From: Rehmannia glutinosa
Lineage: Eukaryota; Streptophyta; Magnoliopsida; Lamiales; Orobanchaceae
NCBI GenBank assembly: GCA_016081115.2
Contig: JABTTQ020001791.1
Span: 62,001 to 126,000 of the forward strand
Length of the DNA stretch: 64,000 nucleotides
Reading direction: 5' to 3'
In this document: one piece after another, positions 56,386 to 64,000 of the stretch
Position numbering within the stretch: position 1 is the first letter of the stretch
Layout: every line of letters starts with the position of its first letter
The notes under the pieces: model-generated
The model's input: only the letters and a program-made list of their open reading frames with translations
The model's database searches: none
Told to the model about the DNA's origin: nothing
Made by a program: the position numbers and the translations under genes

Positions 56386-56995
56386 CAGCCAGCAGACCAG
56401 ACATCACATTTGCGTAGGTGTATGTGCAAGATTTCAACCGCACCAAAGGAGAGTCACATGATCAGCTAAGAGAATTCTAAGATATTTGAAGGGATGCCGG
56501 GAAGTCGGCTTATGGTATCCAAAGGAAGGTGGATTCAAGCTTATTGGTTACTCGGACTCGACTATCTTTGGATGTAGAGTTGACAGAATAGTACTTCGGT
56601 ACATGTCAAATGCTTGGAACAGATTGGTTTCCTAGTTTAGCAAGAAGCAAAACTCAATAGCCACATCCACGGTGAGCATAGTACATAGGCTGGGGCAATT
56701 GTTGTGCCCAAGTCTTATGGATGAGACAACAAATGAGAGATTATGAAATTGAAGAAAAATAAATTCCAATTATGTGTGACAACACAAGTGGTATTACAAT
56801 CACTCAGAATCCTGTGTTGCATTCAAGAACAAAGCACATTGATGTCAGATATCATTTCATAAAGAGATCATGTTGAAAAGAAAGATATCGTTTTGGAATA
56901 CATCTCAAGCGATAAACGATTAGTGACATTTTCACCAAGCCCTTATGCGAATCAAGATTTGAAAAGCTTAAGCATGAGCTAGGGTTAATGAGCTG
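56386..56995 (+). pseudogene. Element B RNase H and pol end
   Basis: Short pieces in all frames: L-T-A-S-R-P-D-I-T-F-A (56378), C-D-N-T-S-G-I-T-I-T-Q-N and H-S-R-T-K-H-I-D-V-R-Y-H-F-I (56775-56865), then relics of D-I-F-T-K-P-L and E-L-G-L-M (56925-56990). Numerous one- and two-base losses. Confidence 0.8.
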
Positions 56996-57179
56996 AGTTA
57001 TACTCAGAAGACTCAATCAGAAGAGATGAAAGATAGAAAGTGAGAAATGAACAAGGCTTTCAAATCAGCCAAGTGAATCAGCCATATCGGAAAGTCAGTA
57101 CATGATCGAGTTAGGACAAATTTGAGTCGCTTTAAGAAAGGAGAGAAGTGAGTTAAGTCATGTTTGACATAAGTTGAGT

Positions 57180-57556
57180 CATTTAATAGCTAAGTGACAA
57201 AAACGCAGTCGTTTTTAATGAGCGGGAATGTTTTTAAGGATGACGTCAGCGTAATAATGACGGGTACAGTCAAAAGCTGCACAGTAAGCATATGATTGGA
57301 TATAAATGCTGCTGCATTAAATGCGAGGAATTAAATGCGGTTCGGCGTGCTAAATCTGAGCCGTTGATCTTGATCAAATTTCAAAAATCAAAAACACGTC
57401 CTTTCATAACCCTTATATACTCATTTTTCAGTTTTCTCTCTCTCACACTCAAAACTGTTCATCTTCAAAGCAGAAACAAGCAAGTTCTTTTCTCTCAAAA
57501 ACCCTACGAATTCACAAGCAGGTTTATCAAGTTTTATTCGGTAAAACTCTCTAAAA
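57180..57556 (+). promoter_or_regulatory. Promoter-like leader of the extra ORF in element B
   Basis: TGACGTCAGC at 57241-57250 and a second TGACG at 57258-57262 form a bZIP/as-1-like pair. TATATAC is at 57414-57420, about 155 bases on. A CT-rich leader of some 110 bases precedes ATG 57557. The segment from 57269 matches 1-293 of copy A. Location between pol and the extra ORF suggests a second transcription unit; this is inference. Confidence 0.55.
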
Positions 57557-58156
57557 ATGGCACCAAAACTCGATTTTGCTAAGTTATCGAAGCAAATCCA
57601 CTCTGGATCGACTGTGGATTTTAAAGGAATGATAAAGCATGGTTCCGATGAAACCCTAGTAAAGAAGTAGTTGATATGCTAGAAAAGTCCAGTCTCAGGC
57701 CTTTTCTAATGATGGAATACTCGCTGACCTACTCGAAGAGGTGGCACAGTTCTATGCAAATGCAGAAGTGCAGGACGAAGGTATTAAATCTTTCGTCCAC
57801 CGCAAGGACATCTTGATCACTGCTAAGGACCTTGCGGAGCACTGTTTATTGTCGTCCGAGGGTATGCCGGAGATATACGAAGCTGATGTCAACTTGGTTG
57901 CTGCATGGAAAGAAGTAGCCAAACCGGAGTATGCTGCGAAAGTTTTCTACACAACTGAGAAGAAGCTGCTGAAGGACGACTATCACAAGTTGATGGACGT
58001 CGTTGTAAATTGTGTAGATATGACGTTTGGCAGTTTCAATCAACTGTCAAAGACAAAGCTGATCGTCATGGATGCGATCATGGAAGGAAAGAAAGTCAAT
58101 CGAGCCGAGTTAGGTACAAAAACTCGCGCCGAATGTTGGAAACAAGACATACAAGG
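57557..58156 (+). pseudogene. Extra ORF of element B, N-terminal part, cut by copy C
   Basis: ATG 57557 starts M-A-P-K-L-D-F-A-K-L; copy B keeps a Gly codon at the site where A has TGA. A one-base loss at about 57668 and a shift near 57730 lead to the open segment from 57741, which matches A 477 onward (F-Y-A-N-A-E-V-Q-D-E-G and H-R-K-D-I-L-I-T-A-K-D-L-A-E-H-C). Sequence is collinear with A to CATACAAG, then the LTR of C begins. Function unknown. Confidence 0.75.
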
Positions 58157-59730
58157 TGTAGGTCCCAAGGGGTGTAAGTGTAAGGTTTAGAAGGGGGTTG
58201 AATAAACCTTACCAAATTTTCGATTTAGTCCTTTTAAATATACAGAGTTGATACTACACAGTTGTGTTCTTGATGGGACAGTCAATTTAGCCACTCAAGA
58301 GAGTTAATCTCTCAACAGACTCAATCGAGCCGTTGATGGAATAACTCGTTGTTGGTTCTAAATTAACTCAACTGTGGTTTTGTTTCGTGGAAGACTTAAC
58401 ACCCTTAAGTTTGATTAAGCAAGAGTTTAGTGCTTGGTTTAGTACTTATAAGTTATCAAGTGGATAGCAAATTTATCACAGATATAAGCGATTAAAAATG
58501 CGGGAATTGAAGTCTTTGAAATGTAAATGACACAATAAAATTTTATAGAGGTTCGAAGATGGGGTAATTCTTCTACTCCTCTCTTCTCCAACTCTGGAGG
58601 AATCCACTAGGTAATGATCAAGTATACAAAGTGGTAACAGTCCAGGATACATGTCTTGATCACACACGGTGACTTGATCCTTTGGGACTCGATCCGAGAC
58701 GCTTTGATCACTCGGGTGGCTTCTTGTACGACTCGGCTTCTTCACAGGGCATTTGCTTGCTACTACTGACTCTCTTGCTCAAGCTCTTTGGATTTGATCA
58801 CGAAGCCCTCCAAAAGCTTAAGACTTGGTTCGATCTTGAACCTTCCTACAATCCTTCGTGGAATGTGGACCCCTTGTTTGATATTTTCCTCTTCAACCGA
58901 TTGAAGTTATCTTTCCTTCACGGTGAGTGTTGGATTGATGTTCTTCGTAGTGTAGCTTGAGGATTGAGAATATTTGATTTTCAAATAATTGCTTGAACGC
59001 GTTTTTGGTTGAGTCTATCTCTTGTGTCACTTGTCTCTTGTGTCTTATTTTTTTCTCTCAAATAAACTCCTCGGCCTTTTATAGTGATCTTTCAAAAATT
59101 TGCCCGTTGAAGAGATAGGCTTATTTTTGAAAGTCACTTGCGATCGTTGGCTTGTCTTGTTGCGATCCTTGGAATTGCCATTTCCTCGTATGAATTGTTC
59201 TTTCACCTTTTCGGAGTTCTCGACACGGTGTAGTGCTTCCCATTGGTTCATTCCATTTGCACGCTTCCTCGGGATCGAGCACTCCGAGAAAGGTGGTATG
59301 GAGATATTACTTGTTTAAGTAAATCTCTTGATTTACGTCAGGCAACGGATCTTTTACGATTATCTCGACTTTCTTGCATTTCCTTGCTTTCCCCAGGTGA
59401 CTTGGAGTCGACTTCAATCATGGATGACTCTTTGTCACTTCAACTTGAGACTGGCTTTTCTCGAGTTGACTTGACCGATACTCCACTCACCGCATCTGCA
59501 TCCGCTTCTTGAAGAGAGTTCCGTCTACCCTTATTTGCCATACTCGGTTGTCTCATGGTGGAGTCTTCCTTCTAGTCTTGATTGTCTTCTTGCATGTTAG
59601 GTCGTAGGCGACTTAACTCGACAGCACTCTAATTTTTACAATGCATTTTACAACAAGAATTGGGGTGCCAACTTTCTATTCTAAGTTTTACATGGCATTC
59701 ATCAAAATCTAAACAATAAATTTCCTAACA
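58157..59730 (-). repeat. 3' LTR of element C (1574 bp)
   Basis: TGTAGGTCCC at the left edge is the reversed end of the LTR and CCTAACA at 59730 its reversed start. TATA box TTTTATA at 59077-59083 (read on the minus strand). The minus-strand ORF at 58476-58745 and the plus-strand ORFs here are chance. Confidence 0.9.
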
Positions 59731-59990
59731 ATTTCCCCCTTTTTGATGATGCCAAAACTTAAACCATTCAAAAAAATGCAAATAGCAAAGATACATACGG
59801 ATAGTGTATTGACATAGAATGTATGCGCAGAATCAATCCTTTTATTGATCATAACATTCTTGTTCTTTTTACGATTGTTTACAAGGTGTATCGAGCACAT
59901 ATTTGTCTACAGAAAAATAAAGAATTTATAGCTTTATTTCGGAAGACTTACATTGTATGTATTTACATAATAAAATACACGAAGGTTTGG
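59731..59990 (-). other. Polypurine tract and 3' tail of element C
   Basis: On the minus strand a tract AAAAAGGGGGAAAT (59731-59744) sits directly before the LTR, as in A. The rest is untranslated tail matching 4815-5115 of A loosely. Confidence 0.75.
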
Positions 59991-62900
59991 ACAAAGAACA
60001 CTTCATCTCCTTTTTGTCTCCTTCTTTCATCTTGTTCAAGATCTTCTTCTCTTCTTCTCTTTTTTCTCGTCGCCGATGCCTTCTTTTTCTTTTCATATGC
60101 CTTCCGGGAAGCTTCATCTCTTCTTATTCTTTCATGTCTTTCCTCCCATAGTGAGTTTGTCTCTTGTTTTCCTCTTCTATTCTTTTTGCATACTCGGCGT
60201 TGCTTTTAGCCACTTGTAAATTTGCTACTTGGTCAAGCCCACTCAGTAGATCCCTCCTTTCTTTCCCGGATCCACGTATTCAATGTTTTTGGCGGAGGCC
60301 CCAGGAGTCAAGCTTGTTCCTCCACCACCGCTTCTTCCTCTACCTCGGGCGTGTCTTTGTCTTTGGGGTCTTCTTCTTTCCGGTGAGTGACCGGCGGAGT
60401 GACCAGCAGAGTAGTGGTAGTCTCTTGCTGTCGGCTTCTTCACATAACGTGAGACCCTTTTCCCAAGTACAAGTCACAAGCTTGAGCCATAGACATTTTT
60501 GCAAAGTATCCTTGGATGCGAGCGTTTTAAATTCATCAAGCGATCGTGGCTCTGTCCGACATCCGAAATGGCATAAGTGTCTCGCTCTCTTTGGAATGCC
60601 TCCATGTTCTTTCAAGATGTTCATAACCGGGCATCCATTCTTCCTTCCACTTCCTTCATCCCCGCTTCAATTGTTTTTCTCTTTTCGACCATAGATATAG
60701 CAGAGTGTTGGAGTGGCGAGTCATGAGGAGTTTTCTTCCGATAATGTCGGTGTGACAGACCTTGTTGGGGGTTTGTGCAATCATCAAGGTCACATCGCCG
60801 ATCCTTCCCCTCAACAAGCTTTCCTTTCTTTTGTTTCAACACTTTCTCGGTGATTTTCCCTTCGCGTTTTGCTCCTTCCTTCTCAACTTCGGATCCCCTT
60901 GCGCCTTTAGGTATTCCTCTTCCCCCTTTTTGGCATCATCAAAGGAGAGAGGAACGCACTGAAACAGACTTGCAAGCGGAAGTCGAGCCGCCGATAGTTG
61001 AGTTTTGTCTCGAGTCCGCTGCAGAGTATGCAAAGACGAAAGTCGGATCGAGTAGCGTTGGACTCTCTTTGAAATCGGCTTCATCTCGGCCATGAGAAGA
61101 AGGCTGAATTTTGTATTCATGGTTTCTTCCAAACTTTGTAGATCACTCTTGTTTTGCTCACGCAGACTTAATCTCGGCAATGTGAGCTTCATGCATGTGC
61201 TCAATATGCTCTCTCGGCTTCGTTTTTGCATCAAAGCATTTTCGGACTCTCCATACCAAGCCACTTGTTGAACAATGTCCTGAAGTATCTAACTTGTTCC
61301 ACACGCATTGTTTCTTCTTTGTTGCCACCATTCCCCGATCCCATTTGTTATGCCTCTTAAATCGCGGTGAGATTGACATCTCTGTTGTCGATCGCATGTC
61401 CATAGAGGCTCGATGCCTCTCCATCCGTTCAATCTCGCCGAATAATGCCTTGAACACTTCGCGGACTTTGATTCTTCCATTGCGGTGACGGCCATGCGTC
61501 AAAATCATAATCATTTGGAACAATGGTGCGATGGAAAAACGGGAGTTGGTCGTGGTAGCGTCGCGTTCGTTCTCGACTCTTCATGGAGGTCGGGTACCTC
61601 CGGTGAAAAAGGAAAAGATTTTATAAAGGATTCATCACCGCCAATCGGGATTTGTTCGATGATGAGCGGTGCGCGTGAAGTTCTTTTAGGAATCGACCTG
61701 CTGCGGCTTGAGGAGCTGCGCGGTGGACTCAGTTGGTGGGGTTTGTTGTGAGGTGGACCCCTTTGCCGAGCCTCATTTTGTCTCAACAACCGTTGGTCTC
61801 GGTGATTTTTCCAATTAGTAGATCGGTCCTCGGCCTTATCGAGCGTCATCGGACGATGATGAGATTTCCAATGGTGGCTCATCATCAAAATTAAATGTTT
61901 GTGAGTAGTCTTGGGATCGACTTGCTCGTGCTTGGAACATCCCTTGGTGAGTCTTTTGGATCTCATCACGGGGGATGACTCGACTTCTTCTTCGCCTTCC
62001 GATCCCGAGAAAGGTTACATCGGATTATCCTGGGAATCATGAAATGCGCTTATCTCCTTCTCGGATGGGTCGATGATAGCGGGAGGGATGTTCTCTACTT
62101 GACTTCTTTACCCCGGGAAGTCTCAACCTCCCGTGGGCCTTCATTACCTCCGGTCTCTCTCTTGCGGCAATGAGGCTTGGTCCTCCCTTTCGACGGTGTC
62201 GGTGTCTTAGGGTCTTCGTGGTGGCATCCATTGGAGTCTCAACCCCATGGATTGCACTTTCATCGCCCAGTGTTAACTCAGTACATTCCTTCGTGCCTCG
62301 ACGCATCGCCCAGCGTCATTAGCCTTCTTGAGCGGTTGACACCTCACCGAGACAGTCTCAAGCCTCGAGCTTCGTTGATGGCAACTTGTCTTGTTCTTCT
62401 TGTGTTCGTATTTTCTCTACTTCGCCTCCTGGATTCATTGTTGAGTTATCTGCGGCATCCTCCGACCTTGCCGCAGTGGAGGGAGTTTCCCCCCGGGCGC
62501 TGGTGAGTGACTTGGAATGGGGTCACTCGTCTCCAAGCTCCCATTGTTTTTGATTGAATGTTCGGCCGTTGGGGCGGGTGGTAAAACACCTTCAATAGGG
62601 GTTGGCTCGTGGGGTCCCCACTATCCCGTTTCATCGCCAAGTCCCTTATTGCCTTCTTCCGAGTGAGTGGGAAGTGGTGGCAAAGAATAAAGTGGCTATT
62701 TCTTTGAACCACTCCCATTGGATCAATTTCGGTGTGTTCGGAGGACTCTCTGGTCCCTCCATCAATCTTTGCTCGTGAAGGATTCGGATTCATGCAATGC
62801 TTGTTGTATTTGCAACTCTTCGTGGCGGCGAAAGCATTCTCCAGATCCTCATCACCGCTGTCGGAGAAGACATCGAGGAGAGGATGTGTGTGTTACGTGG

Positions 62901-64000
62901 TCTAGGAGATAGGACGGATGCTTGCCTTCTCACGTGCCTCGGCTTCTTCTCGCTTGCTTTTCTTTCTCCTTGTCCTTGAAGATCCGCGGGATGTCCGTGC
63001 GATTGTCTTCATCCGATCTTTGGGAGCACGAGTGGTTAGTCCAAGAAAGTTTAGGTTCCTCTTCTTCTTCTATAAACTCGGCCGTTGGAACTATTCCTTG
63101 ATTTACTCAACTTCCATTTCCTCCACTCACGCGAGATGATTTTGGATGTCTCGGGTAAGGTGGAGATAGGATCATCACATCACTATCCGCTCTAGCGATT
63201 TCTTCTTGTGTTTATTTGTGTGAACTACGATTTGTGTCTTCCGGTTGCCTCTGTGATCGCCTTGGCCGAGACTTGGCTGTTTCATCAACTACATCCGGAG
63301 ATTCTACTTCTCCAGCAGATCTCCCGTATCTGCTCGGTGAGTGGCGACTCGGCCGGTTTCTCAAGCTCGGAGTGCTTGATAATTCGTCTTCGTCTCCTAG
63401 TTTGTACCGAGAGGATTTTCGGTTGAGACGGTGTCCTCTCGAGTCTTGGCGGCGGGAGCCGTGTGGTGTCTTTTTCTCGAGGAGCGGGCCGTCTTGGCTT
63501 CTCGATTCTCCTCTTTTGACGATCGGAGAAGGTATTTGTGAGTCCTTCTCGCCGGCTAACTGCGGGCGGGGAGACATGGCTGCGAGGGCGGTGACTCTGC
63601 TGCAGGGCGGGAGGAGCATGTTTGGCTTTCTTTTTTGCAGAGAAGCAGCTGATCTTCTTAGCATTGCAGGGCAGCTTTCTTCTTGGGTGGAGAGGAAAAC
63701 AGTTGTATCTTGTGGTCGTGATTCCCCTCACTTGTGTCGCTCTCTTGGCGTAGGCTCTCTTCTCGTGCGCCGAGAGGTTTGCTCTGAACATCCTCTTGTT
63801 AACATGGAATGCCTTCCCATGTCTAAGAGGAACTCCTTTCACCTCCATCACCGTAGGCCAATCACTAGGCCATATCCAGGGATCCTCCAAATGAGCCATC
63901 TTCCTTGAAGGATTTGTTCCTACGTTCGGGCAGTCCTTTGAGACAAATTCAGCCCATTTATCTTCTTTTTCTGCGATGATTGCGGCCATTACAATCAGCT
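59991..64000 (-). pseudogene. Extra ORF of element C, degraded, N-terminus beyond the window
   Basis: Minus-strand pieces match A in order: 63989-63700 the end of the N-terminal domain (H-L/M-E-V-K-G-V-P-L-R-H-G-K and V-N-K-R-M-F-R-A-N-L-S), 63700-62000 the disordered acidic region, 61523-60836 the helical region with S-F-D-D-A-K-K-G-E-E-E-Y-L, and 60443-60243 the Gly/Arg-rich part and K-N-I-E-Y-V-D-P-G-K-K-G. Frames change every 100-300 bases. The domain order is the same in A, which supports one long ancestral ORF. Function unknown. Confidence 0.7.

Larger units (their letters stand above)
49904..58156 (+). mobile_element. Element B: Sirevirus-like Ty1/copia, 5' LTR to extra ORF
   Basis: 5' LTR, initiator-Met PBS, gag, protease, integrase, RT, RNase H, then the leader and first ~200 codons of the extra ORF also seen in A. 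It is interrupted at 58157 by copy C; the remainder and the 3' LTR are beyond the window. Left target site CCTTA (49899-49903). A and B together give the complete layout of the family: about 1.5 kb LTRs, 6 kb gag-pol, 4.5 kb extra ORF. Confidence 0.9.
58157..64000 (-). mobile_element. Element C: reversed Sirevirus-like copia, 3' part
   Basis: Inserted in the extra ORF of B in opposite orientation. On the minus strand: extra ORF (from beyond 64000 to about 60000), tail, PPT, 3' LTR. Gag-pol is out of the window. Left target site is CAAGG (58152-58156). Divergence from A and B is visibly higher than between A and B, so C belongs to a subfamily. Confidence 0.88.

Overview
The window is nuclear DNA of a flowering plant, probably a eudicot, and it consists almost entirely of transposable elements nested in one another. 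Plant-type Ty1/copia, Ty3/gypsy (Athila and Tekay-like), LINE, tRNA-SINE, hAT, PIF/Harbinger and Mutator-like elements are all present, together with a nearly complete endogenous caulimovirid (plant pararetrovirus). I recognise no host protein gene, tRNA or rRNA. Nearly every coding region is broken by stops or frameshifts. The species cannot be fixed from the sequence.

Layout. 1-6714: 3' part of a Sirevirus-like copia element (A) with a ~4.5 kb extra ORF behind its own promoter-like leader, then its 3' LTR; it is inserted in an older minus-strand copia gag fragment (6715-7327). 7652-30662: a second copia family (E). Its left side is rearranged: full LTR, 0.6 kb of flank, partial LTR, PBS, gag. 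Its middle is replaced by a gypsy-type LTR (G1, ~10.6-17.85 kb), which itself holds a non-autonomous hAT (10951-11320) and a short gag-protease-only gypsy (H, 12797-16689). The E integrase, RT remnant and RNase H follow (17.85-20.05 kb). The E tail is split by a Mutator-like element with a perfect 9-bp target duplication (21039-29240), whose interior is the pararetrovirus. The E 3' LTR ends at 30662.

30663-36163: AT-rich flank and a second G-type solo LTR (G2). 36.2-38.5 kb: 5'-truncated L1-type LINE, minus strand. From 38806: an Athila element (LTR, tRNA-Asp-type PBS, gag, protease). It is split by a Tekay-like solo LTR (F, 41879-49013) that carries a tandem triplication, a SINE, a PIF/Harbinger remnant and a small MULE. 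Its protease is cut at 49904 by a second Sirevirus-like copia (B). B is in turn cut in its extra ORF at 58157 by a third, related copia copy in reverse orientation (C), which runs off the window.

The most notable points are: the pararetrovirus enclosed between Mutator-like arms, with a recognisable pregenomic promoter and initiator-tRNA binding site; the promoter-like leader (paired TGACG motifs, TATA, pyrimidine-rich leader) directly before the extra ORF of the Sirevirus-like family; a gypsy element keeping only gag and protease; and three rearrangements whose junctions can be read directly (SINE-tail triplication, RT deletion between short repeats, partial duplication of the E locus). All boundaries come from reading repeats by eye; no alignment or database search was run.
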